Positions 16,499 through 26,737 of a stretch of DNA of 64,000 nt are shown piece after piece. Below the pieces are notes generated by a model. The model ran no database searches. It was not told the DNA's origin and saw only the letters and a list, made by a program, of their open reading frames with translations. Each line of letters begins with the position of its first letter. The stretch's first letter is position 1. Origin of the DNA: Bacteroidales bacterium (GTDB taxonomy: Bacteria; Bacteroidota; Bacteroidia; Bacteroidales; UBA10428); assembly GCA_016928305.1 (NCBI GenBank), contig JAFGKY010000001.1, forward strand, positions 1 through 64,000. Reading direction: 5' to 3'. The position numbers and the translations under genes are program-made.

Positions 16499-17866
16499 TT
16501 ATCGGTACAGGTAAATGAATCCTGTTTTCCGGAATCGTTTATTGGGATCATTGTTGATTGCATCCAGTACGTAAAAATATACTCCCTGACTAAGTTCTAA
16601 TCCCCATGCGGTTCGGCCGTCCCAGGTAATAGTATATCCTTCAGTTTCATACACCAGTGATCCTGTACGGGTAAATATTTTAATGGATAATGGAACGCTT
16701 CCGTTGCTGCTGACTTCAAAGATATCATTAATACCGTCGTTATTGGGCGTAAATACATTTTGTACCTGCAGTTCTTCGAAAACACTAATAATTGTTGAGT
16801 CCGAACTCACGCATCCGAAATTATCCGCTACCGTTAATTTTACGATGTATGAAGTATCCGAAAAAGGAAATTTCACCAGCTGCCGTTGACCTTCGTAACT
16901 GCCAACACCCTCTATATCCCAACTATAAGTATAGGTAGCTGCTGTATCTGCTGCTCCGGTTGCCAAAAGCACATAGGTATCAAAAGTTACGGTATCGTTA
17001 TATGAGAAATCGGATGATGGCAGAAGTTGAACATGTATCAGATCCTCTTCGATAACACGATGAATTATATCTCCGTTGATAACGACACTTATGTCAAATA
17101 AGCCTGGATTGTTGTAGATTACGGTATCCGGATCTACCAGGCTGCTGGAAGAACCATTCCCAAAATCCCAGTTTATCGTTGTTATGGTATCCGTGTCTAC
17201 ATTGGCAAGAGAATATTTCACCCTTGCTTCACCACAGCCAAATGTATCACTGGCGATGATATCCGGCATTCCGGGGGGTGCTGCAAGAGTAACTATCTGA
17301 GTAGTGCTGTCAGCACAACCAATAACGTTTGATACTTTTAGTTTGACATTATAAACACCCGGTCCGGCATAGGTATGGACAACGTAACGCTGGTCAGAAC
17401 CGGTTCCGTCACCAAAATCCCATTCGTAAATACCGGCATAACTGTAATCCTGATCCTGATGCTTAAACGATATAGCGTAATACCCGATTTCTGTGGTATC
17501 GGAATAACTGAAATCTGCTGTTATAACGGGGTATACGGTAAATGTAGTATCTTTCATAATAAGGTATTTCAGCGGCTCGGAGTCGGGACCGAAGAAAAGA
17601 ATAATATCCATGGCATACGAACCCGGAGTGGTGAAATAGAGCGTATCCGGATCACGCACATAACTGGTCATGCCACTTCCAAAATCCCATGAATAAATAG
17701 TTATTGGTTCAGCTGAAGGAGTATTGAAGAAGGTGAATTTTATTTTTGTAACACCGCATTCCTCGAAGATCTCGGTGGTAAAATCATAGTCCGCATACTG
17801 AGTCATGGCCTTAAACGGGAATAAAAGGACCAGGGCAAGAACCGGTATATATTTTTTAATTTGCAT
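16499..17866 (-). CDS. PKD-domain secreted protein with gliding-motility-type T9SS C-terminal domain
   Basis: 455 aa. Signal peptide about residues 1-22 (IPVLALVLLFPFKAMTQ). Several Ig-like PKD domains follow, shown by repeated WDFG(D/N)G motifs (YEWDFGDGTGSD, INWDFGNGSSSS) and V-HTY-GPGVYNV turns. The C-terminal 85 residues are a gliding-motility-associated sorting domain (NVFTPNNDGINDIFEV, then GVYFYVLDA and RKTGFIYLYR). It should be exported by T9SS to the cell surface; function is probably adhesive. The frame is open to 17968, but the ATG at 17866 gives the signal peptide and avoids overlap with the upstream permease gene, 7 bp away. Confidence 0.9.
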   Translation of the reverse strand: MQIKKYIPVLALVLLFPFKAMTQYADYDFTTEIFEECGVTKIKFTFFNTPSAEPITIYSWDFGSGMTSYVRDPDTLYFTTPGSYAMDIILFFGPDSEPLKYLIMKDTTFTVYPVITADFSYSDTTEIGYYAISFKHQDQDYSYAGIYEWDFGDGTGSDQRYVVHTYAGPGVYNVKLKVSNVIGCADSTTQIVTLAAPPGMPDIIASDTFGCGEARVKYSLANVDTDTITTINWDFGNGSSSSLVDPDTVIYNNPGLFDISVVINGDIIHRVIEEDLIHVQLLPSSDFSYNDTVTFDTYVLLATGAADTAATYTYSWDIEGVGSYEGQRQLVKFPFSDTSYIVKLTVADNFGCVSSDSTIISVFEELQVQNVFTPNNDGINDIFEVSSNGSVPLSIKIFTRTGSLVYETEGYTITWDGRTAWGLELSQGVYFYVLDAINNDPNKRFRKTGFIYLYR

Positions 17867-17873
17867 TCGTATA

Positions 17874-18980
17874 TTATATATTCTTGGTAAGCGATCGTAC
17901 AAACTTAAAGTTATTAAAAAATTCCTTAGCAAAAACTCGTATAACAATATAAGCCGGAACGGCAACAATCATCCCTACCATACCTCCAAGGCTCCCGGCC
18001 ATCAGAAAAACAATAAAAATCTCCAACGGATGGGCATTTATACTGCTGGAATAGATAAACGGCTGGAAGATCCAATTATCGATTACCTGAACCACAACAC
18101 AAACAACCAGAACCCAAATCAGCAACGGTAATAATTCTGTGCGGAATGGAAGCTGCATATGCGTGACAAATCCTATCAGCAAAGCAAAAGATCCGCCCAT
18201 CATGGGACCAATATAGGGAATAATATTGAATATTCCCGCCAGGAAGCCCATCAATAAAGAATCACTAAAGGAAATACCAACAATCAGAAAGCCGATAAAG
18301 CTCAATAAAATAACACCGGTAACTTCCAGGGTAAGGCCGCCAAAATACCTGACAAGCAATCGTTTGGTCGATGACATAATGCTGGTCACCTCATCGGCCA
18401 TATGGTCAGGAATAACCGATAAAAGTGCGTTGGCAAACAGTGATTCGTCTTTCAGAAAAAAAAATGTGATGAAGACAATACTAAAAACAGCGACTGCAAC
18501 ATTCCCTATTGCACCTGCAACGGTACTAAAAAAATCGGCCACCGACGATATATTGATTTTGGACGCGATTGTCAAGGCCAGCTCCTGGATGGAAAAACCA
18601 CCTTCAGGCAACACCCTGAAACGGTCTAACAGCTTTTCAAGGTTTCCCAGAGGTACCTGCAGACTGGCCACAAGTCGCTGAATATCGAGGTTTGAAAGCT
18701 CATACGCCTTGTTCACAATAAGGGGTATAAAAATACCAAAAAAAGTCAAAAAGGCACCGATGATAACAACCAGCGTGATCAGGGAACGGATAGCTGCCGG
18801 AAGACAACGTTTACGTATCCTGATTTTTCCCAGCAGGTCAAATATTGGTCTGCCCAACAATGACAAAACCAGCGAAACCAGAATATAGATTACAATATTT
18901 TTAAAATACCACAGGAGATAACCTAACAGCACCAGGCCGATTGCAGTGAAGATATACCGCGCGGTTTTACTCATCATCAA
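17874..18980 (-). CDS. AI-2E family (PerM-like) permease
   Basis: 368 aa inner-membrane protein with about eight membrane segments: two at the N-terminus, a long amphipathic middle (about 85-150) and a C-terminal bundle. Motifs typical of the family are the internal FFLKDE and the stretch GFLAGIFNIIPYIGPMMGG, then VVQVIDNWIFQPFIYSSSINAHPLEIF. Members have been linked to autoinducer-2 export or Na+/H+ exchange; the substrate here cannot be told. The surface-protein gene follows 7 bp later on the same strand. Confidence 0.92.
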   Translation of the reverse strand: MMMSKTARYIFTAIGLVLLGYLLWYFKNIVIYILVSLVLSLLGRPIFDLLGKIRIRKRCLPAAIRSLITLVVIIGAFLTFFGIFIPLIVNKAYELSNLDIQRLVASLQVPLGNLEKLLDRFRVLPEGGFSIQELALTIASKINISSVADFFSTVAGAIGNVAVAVFSIVFITFFFLKDESLFANALLSVIPDHMADEVTSIMSSTKRLLVRYFGGLTLEVTGVILLSFIGFLIVGISFSDSLLMGFLAGIFNIIPYIGPMMGGSFALLIGFVTHMQLPFRTELLPLLIWVLVVCVVVQVIDNWIFQPFIYSSSINAHPLEIFIVFLMAGSLGGMVGMIVAVPAYIVIRVFAKEFFNNFKFVRSLTKNI

Positions 18981-19136
18981 GGTAATAAGGGCTAAAAATA
19001 GTAAAAAATGACCCCACGATTATGTTAATAACTGAAAAGAAATTAACACCTGTAGATAACTTTATCGGTTTCAGACAGCAGCTTTATGGCTTCTTTACTA
19101 TTTTTACGACGCGTATTTTCAATGAAATGAAACACC

Positions 19137-19931
19137 ATGAAAGCCTACCTGGATTTGCTAAAACATGTGCTTGAGAAGGGACACGAAAAGAAGGACCGTA
19201 CCGGCACCGGTACCCTCAGCATATTCGGATACCAGATGAGATTTGATCTTCAGGATGGCTTTCCCCTGATGACAACCAAGAAATTGCACCTGAAATCCAT
19301 TATTTATGAACTCCTGTGGTTCCTCAGGGGGGAGACAAACATAAAGTACCTGAATGATAATGGAGTTACCATCTGGAATGAATGGGCAGATCCAACGGGT
19401 GAGCTTGGGCATATATATGGTTTTCAGTGGAGATCATGGCCTTCTTATAACGGGAAATCCATTGATCAGATTGAAAAGGTATTGCATTCCATCCGGCAAA
19501 ATCCCGATTCCAGGCGACATATTGTGAGTGCATGGAATGTTGCCGATCTAAGAAATATGGCGCTGCCTCCCTGTCATGTTTTATTCCAGTTTTATGTTGC
19601 CGATGGCAGACTCTCACTTCAGCTTTACCAGCGGAGTGCCGATATTTTTCTGGGTGTACCGTTCAACATCGCCTCCTATTCTCTTTTGTTATTAATGGTG
19701 GCCCAGGTTACTGATCTCAGACCAGGAGAGTTTATCCACACACTTGGCGACGCCCATATTTATAATAATCACTTCGAACAGGTTAAGCTTCAACTGACAC
19801 GTGAACCCCGAAACTTACCTTCCATGCAGCTGAATCCGAATGTCAGGTCACTCTTTGAGTATACATTTCAGGATTTCCGGCTTGAGAATTATAATCCTTA
19901 CCCTCATATCAAAGGTGAAATATCTGTTTAA
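19137..19931 (+). CDS. thyA: Thymidylate synthase ThyA
   Basis: Converts dUMP and methylene-tetrahydrofolate to dTMP and dihydrofolate. 264 aa, the length of the bacterial enzyme. The motifs [27 protein letters not shown], the nucleophile Cys146 in [27 protein letters not shown] and the C-terminal IKGEISV are intact. The folA gene starts 11 bp after its stop, an operon that recycles the dihydrofolate it produces. Confidence 0.98.
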   Translation: MKAYLDLLKHVLEKGHEKKDRTGTGTLSIFGYQMRFDLQDGFPLMTTKKLHLKSIIYELLWFLRGETNIKYLNDNGVTIWNEWADPTGELGHIYGFQWRSWPSYNGKSIDQIEKVLHSIRQNPDSRRHIVSAWNVADLRNMALPPCHVLFQFYVADGRLSLQLYQRSADIFLGVPFNIASYSLLLLMVAQVTDLRPGEFIHTLGDAHIYNNHFEQVKLQLTREPRNLPSMQLNPNVRSLFEYTFQDFRLENYNPYPHIKGEISV

Positions 19932-19941
19932 CCCGATTCCC

Positions 19942-20445
19942 ATGATGAAAAAAATATCCATCATTGTTGCTGTTGCTGAAAACAATGCGATAGGTAAGGA
20001 CAATAAATTGCTGTGGCATATATCCGCAGATATGAGGCTTTTTAAACATATCACCACCAGCCACACGGTGATCATGGGGAAAAACACTTTTCTTTCATTG
20101 CCCAAAAGGCCTCTGGTGAATCGAAGGAATATTGTTATTTCCGATAATCCCGACGACCGCTATGCAGGATGTGAAATGGCCTATTCTATCGATGAAGCCA
20201 TTCAGAAATGCGATAACAAAAAGGAAAATTTTGTCATAGGCGGAGCATCCATATACCGCCAATTTTTACCTTTCGCACAGAAATTATATGTCACAAAAAT
20301 TCATAAATCATTTGATGCCGATACATATTTTCCCGAACTATCATCTCACGAATGGGAAATTACTGAAAGGAAAGATGTGACTGATGATCCTCAGAATGAT
20401 TTTTCATATTCCTTTTTAACCTATCAAAGAAAAAATTATCTTTAA
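19942..20445 (+). CDS. folA: Dihydrofolate reductase FolA
   Basis: NADPH-dependent reduction of dihydrofolate. 168 aa. Start MMKKISIIVAVAENNAIGKDNKLLWHI (substrate-binding loop), then VIMGKNTFLSLPKRPL, the NADPH motif FVIGGASIYRQFLP and KLYVTKIHKSFDADTYFP. The frame is open further upstream inside thyA, but ATG 19942 is the family start (ATG 19945 is equally possible). Confidence 0.97.
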   Translation: MMKKISIIVAVAENNAIGKDNKLLWHISADMRLFKHITTSHTVIMGKNTFLSLPKRPLVNRRNIVISDNPDDRYAGCEMAYSIDEAIQKCDNKKENFVIGGASIYRQFLPFAQKLYVTKIHKSFDADTYFPELSSHEWEITERKDVTDDPQNDFSYSFLTYQRKNYL

Positions 20446-20469
20446 TGCACTAACATTAATTCATCTACT

Positions 20470-20913
20470 ATGAAAAAGAATCTGTTCATGCTGATTATAC
20501 TGGTATCAGCAACCAGTTTACTATACGGGCAAGCTGATAAGGTTAACGGGATCTGGCTTACTGAGAAAAAAGGATCCCAGGTCAAGGTGTTTAAGGCTAC
20601 CGACGGCAAGTATTACGGCAGGGTTGAATGGCTTGAAGACGACAGGGAAAGGCTGGATACGAATAATCCGGATGAGAAGCTCAGTAAGCAAAAAGTCTGG
20701 GGTTCGCTTATCCTTAGAGGATTTCAGTACAACGAATCCAAAAAGCAATGGGAGGGGGGCACCATCTATGATCCGGACAACGGAAAAACCTATAGTGCTT
20801 ATATATGGTTTGAAGAAGACCCGATACAACTGCATATTAAAGGCTATGTGATGGGTATGAAATTCATCGGAAGACAAACCCTCTGGATAAGGGAAAATGA
20901 ATTAAGAAAATAA
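20470..20913 (+). CDS. DUF2147 secreted protein
   Basis: 147 aa. A signal peptide ([17 protein letters not shown]) precedes a compact beta-rich domain of the DUF2147 type: [57 protein letters not shown] and a final [17 protein letters not shown]. Probably periplasmic, lipocalin-like fold; no enzymatic residues are known to me. 24 bp after folA and 13 bp before the ATPase gene. Confidence 0.9.
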   Translation: MKKNLFMLIILVSATSLLYGQADKVNGIWLTEKKGSQVKVFKATDGKYYGRVEWLEDDRERLDTNNPDEKLSKQKVWGSLILRGFQYNESKKQWEGGTIYDPDNGKTYSAYIWFEEDPIQLHIKGYVMGMKFIGRQTLWIRENELRK

Positions 20914-20926
20914 TACGTCACAGACC

Positions 20927-22429
20927 ATGATTGATGCTTCCGGAAATCTTTTAATTGCCAAATCAGATAAAGAACTGCATCTGATACCGAAAATGGCAAA
21001 CCGTCATGGTCTGATTGCCGGGGCGACCGGGACAGGAAAAACGGTCTCCCTGCAGGTGTTGGCTGAAACTTTCAGTGCGATTGGGGTACCCTCTTTTCTG
21101 GCCGATGTGAAAGGTGACCTCTCGGGCATTGCAAAAGCTGCATCCGACAATCCAAAAATAGCAGCCCGTGTTCAGGATATGAAATTAACCGGTTATACCC
21201 AACGGGCATCTCCGGTTTGTTTCTGGGACCTGTACGGTGAGAAAGGACATCCGCTCCGGACTACCATATCCGAAATGGGTTCTTTGCTCCTCAGCCGGCT
21301 GCTGAATCTCAACGAAGTGCAAAGTGGTGTGCTCAACCTCGTCTTCCGGTTGGCAGACGACAGCGGACTGCTCCTCCTTGACCTGAAGGACCTCAGGAAA
21401 ATGGTTGAATTTACCGGTGAAAACCGTGATAAATTCACCAACGAATACGGAAATATTTCTCCCGCCAGCATTGGCGCCATCCAACGCGGATTGCTGGTAA
21501 TGGAAGAACAAGGTGTTGAAAAATTCTTCGGGGAACCTGCGGTTGATCTCATGGATTTTATGCAGACCGACAGTCAGGGAAAAGGTATCATTAATATACT
21601 GGCAGCCGATAAACTTATGCTGTCACCTGCTTTGTATTCCACCTTTTTGCTCTGGCTTCTGTCCGAACTTTTTGAGCAACTCCCGGAAACAGGTGATCCT
21701 GAAAAACCCAGACTGGTATTCTTTTTTGACGAAGCACATCTCCTGTTCGACAATGCCCCAAAAGTATTGCTTGAAAAAATAGAACTGGTGGTACGACTGA
21801 TTCGCTCCAAAGGTGTTGGAGTTTATTTTATTACACAGAATCCACTGGATATTAATGAAGACGTGCTTGGACAATTGGGTAACCGTATCCAGCATGCCAT
21901 AAGAGCCTATACCCCTAAGGATCTGAAAGCTGTAAAAGCAGCTGCTGATACTTTCAGGACTAATCCCGCTGTGAACGTTGAAGAAACGATAACTCAGCTC
22001 GGAGTCGGAGAAGCACTCGTTTCTTTCCTGGATGAAAAAGGAATCCCCTCACCCGTGGAAAAGGCTAAAATAGTGCCTCCTTCCTCACTTATTGGAGCTA
22101 TTACTGACGAAGAAAGAAAAAAGATCATACAGCGATCAACTGTCTTCGGTGTCTATGAAAAAAAAATCGATCGTGAATCGGCTTTTGAAATGCTTCAAAA
22201 AAAGATGGAACTCCAAAAAGCTGAGGAAGATAAGCAGAAAATGGAACAGCAACATGCAAGGGAAGCGGGAAAAAGGACGCGGCAACAAAAAAGCAAAAGA
22301 TCCACCGGCAGCATTATCCTGGACGACCTGACCAAATATGCCGGACGCACCATTACCCGCCAGATCGGTACTACAATAGGGAGGCAAATTGTACGTGGGA
22401 TACTCGGATCCATGCTTAACAAAAGATAA
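20927..22429 (+). CDS. HerA-like ATPase of the DUF853 family (YjgR-like)
   Basis: 500 aa P-loop protein. Walker A is [10 protein letters not shown] (about residues 27-36), followed by [11 protein letters not shown]; Walker B is [12 protein letters not shown]; a later FITQNPLDI segment fits sensor 1. The family is related to HerA/FtsK hexameric translocases, but the substrate is unknown. A charged, Lys/Glu/Gln-rich coiled-coil segment lies near 400-450, then a Gly/Arg/Ile-rich tail. Cytoplasmic, no signal. No NurA-like nuclease is near, so a HerA-NurA pair is not supported. Confidence 0.9.
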   Translation: MIDASGNLLIAKSDKELHLIPKMANRHGLIAGATGTGKTVSLQVLAETFSAIGVPSFLADVKGDLSGIAKAASDNPKIAARVQDMKLTGYTQRASPVCFWDLYGEKGHPLRTTISEMGSLLLSRLLNLNEVQSGVLNLVFRLADDSGLLLLDLKDLRKMVEFTGENRDKFTNEYGNISPASIGAIQRGLLVMEEQGVEKFFGEPAVDLMDFMQTDSQGKGIINILAADKLMLSPALYSTFLLWLLSELFEQLPETGDPEKPRLVFFFDEAHLLFDNAPKVLLEKIELVVRLIRSKGVGVYFITQNPLDINEDVLGQLGNRIQHAIRAYTPKDLKAVKAAADTFRTNPAVNVEETITQLGVGEALVSFLDEKGIPSPVEKAKIVPPSSLIGAITDEERKKIIQRSTVFGVYEKKIDRESAFEMLQKKMELQKAEEDKQKMEQQHAREAGKRTRQQKSKRSTGSIILDDLTKYAGRTITRQIGTTIGRQIVRGILGSMLNKR

Positions 22430-22558
22430 CATCAGCAAGCTAAAACGAATTCCTGCGCGCTCTGCTACAAGGCAAGAATTTCAAATAAAGCAATTGCATA
22501 AACGGTGTTCAGGACAATTCATTCGACTGCTAAACATTGCCTCTTGGTTTTATCTGAT

Positions 22559-23650
22559 TTATTCTTTGTTTCCGTTTTTGCTAAATCCCGATGCTACTTG
22601 TTCGATCCTGTCCACATGCGTAATTCCTCCATAAACAGGCGGTAAGGCCCATTTTCCTTCCCTATCGATTATTCCCCATTTATCGTTTATTTTAGCAGCC
22701 GCAAAGCCGTTTTTAAATTCCCATACCGCTTCATATTGCGGGGTTATGATCCATTCTCCTTTTGGATTAAAATATCCTATTTTACCATTCTTTCTTCCCC
22801 AGCACAGTCCATCGGAAAAATCCCCGAATGCCTCTGCATCATAATATAAAATTTCTCCCATGCAATTTGTAAATGCCACATTGCCATACAATTTAATCCT
22901 TGCCCGGTCTGTCTCCCCATCGTAGTTCTTTGCACTTTCAAACTGGGGTTGAATAATCCAATCCCCGTTCGTATTTATGTATCCGATTTTTTCATTAGTT
23001 GCTCTGGCCCAGGCCAATCCTCCCGAGAAACATCCCACGGCTAAAAACTGCGCGGGAATTGCTGTTTCTCCTTTCTCATTAATAAATCCGTATCTGCCCT
23101 TATTGGACTCGTACGGAGCAAGATTTTCCGTGAAGAATTTTACATCTACAACGGACGCATCATTAACCGGAAATTCACTCCCCTTTGAATCAAGAACCAT
23201 GAATTTTCCCCTTATTACTGCTACAGCAAAACCACCATTGAATTCTGTGACTTTGTCATACTTTAACGGAATGGCAACTTTGCCGGATGCATCTAAATAC
23301 CCCCATTTTTTACCCTGCCGTACGGGAAGCAGTCCATTGCTAAATCCTTTGGGAACTTGGCCCCATCCTGTCATGAACTTAATATCCTTAACATTAACCG
23401 GCACAATTTTACCATACATATTAATGATATAATACAGATCCCTGTCAATATCGTATATGGTCGCCAATCCTTCTGCTGAAAACTCACTGCACTTGGAAAA
23501 CTGTGTAGTCATAAGAAATTTACCATTACACCCAACGTATTGCCATTTATCGCCATTAACAGGCCTAACCCGAGCAACGAAGGTCTGTGAAAAAACATCA
23601 AAAGCAGTCAAAAAAACCAATATTGAGCTGATAACTAGTAATTTTTTCAT
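22559..23650 (-). CDS. WG-repeat secreted protein (copy 1)
   Basis: 363 aa from ATG 23650, giving a clean signal peptide (LLVISSILVFLTAFDVFSQ). The frame opens upstream to 23698, but that adds 16 residues before the signal. The mature part is a chain of WG repeats: KWGYLDASGKVAIPLKYDKVTEF, RYGFINEKGETAIPAQF, KIGYINTNGDWIIQPQFE, KIGYFNPKGEWIITPQYE, KWGIIDREGKWALPPVY. WG repeats fold as beta-rich solenoids; the role is unknown and probably binding. The next gene upstream (23923) is a close paralogue. Confidence 0.9.
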   Translation of the reverse strand: MKKLLVISSILVFLTAFDVFSQTFVARVRPVNGDKWQYVGCNGKFLMTTQFSKCSEFSAEGLATIYDIDRDLYYIINMYGKIVPVNVKDIKFMTGWGQVPKGFSNGLLPVRQGKKWGYLDASGKVAIPLKYDKVTEFNGGFAVAVIRGKFMVLDSKGSEFPVNDASVVDVKFFTENLAPYESNKGRYGFINEKGETAIPAQFLAVGCFSGGLAWARATNEKIGYINTNGDWIIQPQFESAKNYDGETDRARIKLYGNVAFTNCMGEILYYDAEAFGDFSDGLCWGRKNGKIGYFNPKGEWIITPQYEAVWEFKNGFAAAKINDKWGIIDREGKWALPPVYGGITHVDRIEQVASGFSKNGNKE

Positions 23651-23922
23651 CCGTACAAAATTTATTTTCAAAGGTCGGATGGAACCCACATATTCCATAC
23701 GGGTAGTATTAAAATTAGCAACACCAATATTTTACCATCCACCTTTGTATTAAACACTTAATTAATATGTGGGTTTCATTATCTGCAAATAAACATAATA
23801 AATGTCAAATATTTACCATATTACATGAAGTAATTATACAGAAAAACACAAAGTAATAATCCTTAGCAAAGAATAAATTATACCTCTGCCGGCTCCCGGT
23901 GCCAAATCATCGGATTACATAC

Positions 23923-24978
23923 TTATTCAACCCGGTCAACATCCGTGATTCCTGCGAAAGAAGGTTCCATGACCCACTTTCCTTCCAAATCAATCAGTCC
24001 CCATCTGTCATTGATCTTGGCGGCTGCAAAACCGTTTTTGAAATTCCGCACAGCTTCAAATTGCGGCGATATTTTCCATTCCCCGTCTCTGTTGAAGAAT
24101 CCTATTCTATTCCCTTTTCTTCCCCAACACAGTCCATTCGAAAAATCACCAAAATCCTCGGCAACAATATAAAGAATATCCCCTTTACTATTGACAAAGC
24201 CCATTTTACCTTCCAGTCGTATCCTTGCTCTGTCTGTTTCAGCATCATAGCTTTTTGCAACCTCAAACCGGGGTTGAATGATCCAATCACCGTTGGTATT
24301 GATATAACCCATTTTTTCATCAGCTGTCCTGGCCCAGGCCAGTCCTCCGGAAAAATAGCCTACAGCAGTAAACTGCGCCGGGATTGCAATTTCTCCGGTT
24401 TCTTTAATAAATCCAAATTTACCATTGCTTGATCTGTACGGGGCTAAATTTTCCGTGAAAGATTTCAAATCAATAACCGCCGGATCATTAACAGGAAATT
24501 CCTCTCCCTCTGAATCCAGCACTATGAACTTTCCTCCTGTTTCAGCTGTGGCAAAACCGCCGTTAAATTCGGTAACTTTATCATACTTCACCGGAATGGC
24601 CACTTTGCCGGATGTGTTTATGTAACCCCATTTCTTTCCCTGACGTACCGGCACCAATCCATTAGTGAATCCTTTGGGCATGTTGATATAATAAATACTC
24701 ATCAATTTAAAATCACTTAACTCAATCGGCGTTGTATTTCCCTGTAAATCAATCAGGTAATAAATTCCTTTGGCCTCATCGTATACGGTTGCAATGCCCT
24801 CACCGGAAATCTGACTGCACCGGTAAAACAATGCGTTAATAATAAGTGCGCCATCCACGCCGGCTATTCCCCACATATCTTTTCCAACAGGCTTCACCCG
24901 GGTTACATAGGTTTGTGAGAATAAAGTACTGGTTGTGGCCAAAACTGCCAAAAGGCTTAGGAAACGTAACTTTTTCAT
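23923..24978 (-). CDS. WG-repeat secreted protein (copy 2)
   Basis: 351 aa with signal peptide (LSLLAVLATTSTLFSQ) and the same order of WG repeats as copy 1. Long blocks are almost identical: QGKKWGYINTSGKVAIPVKYDK with ...WGYLDASGKVAIPLKYDK, and GYFSGGLAWARTADEKMGYINTNG with GCFSGGLAWARATNEKIGYINTNG. The pair is a tandem duplication that has diverged. The 272-bp gap between them is AT-rich with no further gene. Confidence 0.9.
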   Translation of the reverse strand: MKKLRFLSLLAVLATTSTLFSQTYVTRVKPVGKDMWGIAGVDGALIINALFYRCSQISGEGIATVYDEAKGIYYLIDLQGNTTPIELSDFKLMSIYYINMPKGFTNGLVPVRQGKKWGYINTSGKVAIPVKYDKVTEFNGGFATAETGGKFIVLDSEGEEFPVNDPAVIDLKSFTENLAPYRSSNGKFGFIKETGEIAIPAQFTAVGYFSGGLAWARTADEKMGYINTNGDWIIQPRFEVAKSYDAETDRARIRLEGKMGFVNSKGDILYIVAEDFGDFSNGLCWGRKGNRIGFFNRDGEWKISPQFEAVRNFKNGFAAAKINDRWGLIDLEGKWVMEPSFAGITDVDRVE

Positions 24979-25223
24979 TATCTATAGATTAAATATAATT
25001 GCAATAAGGCAAATGCCATGGATTTTGAAATCAATCAAATATAAAGAAAATATTAAAACCGTTCATATACAGCCCGATAAACACATTGTTATTGAATATC
25101 CTGAATCTTTAATCCGTTCAATTTATCCATTTATTCTCATTTCCGATTCATTCATCAATATAAAACAACCATAGCCAAAGGAATGCGTTAATACAAATAA
25201 ACTAACAACAACAATTGGGAATC

Positions 25224-25712
25224 ATGAAACAGTTGGGAATTTTAAAGGTATGCACGATCATTGCAATGCTGATGCTAATCTCCTGCAACAAGGAAGTAAT
25301 TATAACCGAAGAAGAGATTAAGCCCGATCTGTTTTACAGCAGCAACGACATCAATCCTTTTACCGGCACCTGTAAAGTCGTCTTCAGTGATACGAATCTG
25401 TTGAAAGAAAAATTCCAGTTCAGAAACGGAATCCTGAATGGCGAAGCCATTGCCTATTACCGCGATGGCAAACTTCGGTGGAAAGGACATTACAAAAACG
25501 GTTCCTGCGCCGGTAAATGGGAATACTGGGATCAGAATGGGAACAAGGCGATTGAAGCTAATTACAGCAACGATACACTTATGGGACCATATTATTCATG
25601 GTACAGCAATGGCCTTCTAAAAGAAAAAGGACAATATATTCAAAACAGCAAGACAGGTAAATGGATCAGTTATAACGAAACAGGACAGGTTATCAGCGAG
25701 ACCATTTATTAA
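25224..25712 (+). CDS. MORN-repeat lipoprotein
   Basis: 162 aa. Signal peptide with lipobox LISC (Cys about residue 21). The remainder has MORN_2-type repeats: GILNGEAIAYYRDGKLRWKGHYKNG, CAGKWEYWDQNGNKAIEANYSND, MGPYYSWYSNGLLKEKGQY, KTGKWISYNETGQVI. Such proteins are often annotated as YwqK-like; here an envelope lipoprotein is more likely than a toxin-antitoxin part. ATG 25224 gives the lipoprotein signal; a TTG three codons earlier is possible. Its last 20 bases overlap the end of the convergent phosphoesterase gene. Confidence 0.85.
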   Translation: MKQLGILKVCTIIAMLMLISCNKEVIITEEEIKPDLFYSSNDINPFTGTCKVVFSDTNLLKEKFQFRNGILNGEAIAYYRDGKLRWKGHYKNGSCAGKWEYWDQNGNKAIEANYSNDTLMGPYYSWYSNGLLKEKGQYIQNSKTGKWISYNETGQVISETIY

Positions 25713-26586
25713 TGCTGAATGCTTTCTCTTCGATTCCGGTCACTGAGTAAGCACATTCACGCCACTGGTTATTCCATAAAACCATAATCGTTTTAAATCC
25801 TATTCTTTTTAAAACTGCGGCAGCATGGGTAAATCCCGAATCAATCTCCCCGGTGAGATGAGCATCGGAATTGATGATTACCGGGATATTCTTGCTGTAA
25901 ATCCTTTTCAATATCCATTCTCCGGGATATAAATCATCCTGGTTATGCCGATATATACTCCGTGTATTTATTTCAACAATACATTCCTTATATGCAATAA
26001 GATCAAGAGCATCCTCTACACAAGCATGGTACCAGTTTTCCTGTTCATTAAGGAAGAATTGATGTCGATTGTGCATTTTTATCTTATCCAGGTGACCAAT
26101 GATGGTGGGATGGTCATTTTCTATCATTTCCATTATCAATTGGTAATAACGCTTAACCAGTTTTTGGGTATTGTTTTTGAAGATCTTTTCAAAGCCGCTG
26201 AAAAATAGATCCGGTGATCCATCAATACTCCAATGCGTACCATCCGGAAAAGCATCCACAAAATGGATGGAACCGATATAATAATCCAACGAATGTTTTC
26301 CGAATAACGCATTACGGGAACTCCAGGATTCGTCAATATAGTCGACCTCAAGACCTAAATATACCTGAATGATATCCCTGTATTTTTCTTTCAACCGGCT
26401 AATTTCTGCAACATAATCCTGAAGGCTTTCCTGTTTCATGTTCCAGGTTGTGGCAAAAGGCAATGGTGCATGCGAGGAGAATCCACAGGCCGGGAATCCC
26501 TTTTCGATTGCTTTAATCAGGTAAGCCTCCAGTTCAGCCTTACCGTCACAATAATGGCAGTGTGTATGATAATTTACCCAGGGCAT
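25693..26586 (-). CDS. PHP-domain phosphoesterase (histidinol-phosphatase type)
   Basis: 297 aa from ATG 26586 (MPWVNYHTHCHYCDGK). The HxH start of PHP motif I is immediately after the start, with further metal-ligand segments GFSSHAPLPF, LGLEVDYID, IGSIHFVD, IGHLDKIK and the C-terminal INSDAHLTGE. This is the HisK-type class that dephosphorylates L-histidinol phosphate. No other his genes are in the window, so the substrate is by family only. It converges on and overlaps the MORN lipoprotein gene by 20 bp. The frame is open 14 codons further upstream. Confidence 0.88.
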   Translation of the reverse strand: MPWVNYHTHCHYCDGKAELEAYLIKAIEKGFPACGFSSHAPLPFATTWNMKQESLQDYVAEISRLKEKYRDIIQVYLGLEVDYIDESWSSRNALFGKHSLDYYIGSIHFVDAFPDGTHWSIDGSPDLFFSGFEKIFKNNTQKLVKRYYQLIMEMIENDHPTIIGHLDKIKMHNRHQFFLNEQENWYHACVEDALDLIAYKECIVEINTRSIYRHNQDDLYPGEWILKRIYSKNIPVIINSDAHLTGEIDSGFTHAAAVLKRIGFKTIMVLWNNQWRECAYSVTGIEEKAFSINKWSR

Positions 26587-26737
26587 ACTATATTCGCTTT
26601 CAGGTAACGAAAATACAACACCCGACACTTATTCCAAAATGATTTTACCCTATGCAGCAAATTTGTTAGCGTGCTTTTTTACTTAAACCTGATTTTTTAC
26701 TTTTATTGTCCTTTATTTTGTAACTAAAAATCAATAT

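Noticed and set aside
20927-22429. HerA-NurA type defence or repair pair
   Set aside because: The ATPase is of the DUF853/YjgR class and its neighbours are folA, DUF2147 and WG-repeat genes. No NurA or Sir2 nuclease is next to it.
25224-25712. Antitoxin (YwqK-like) of a toxin-antitoxin pair
   Set aside because: It has a lipoprotein signal and MORN repeats, and there is no partner toxin gene. The antitoxin label is a common annotation artefact of this repeat family.
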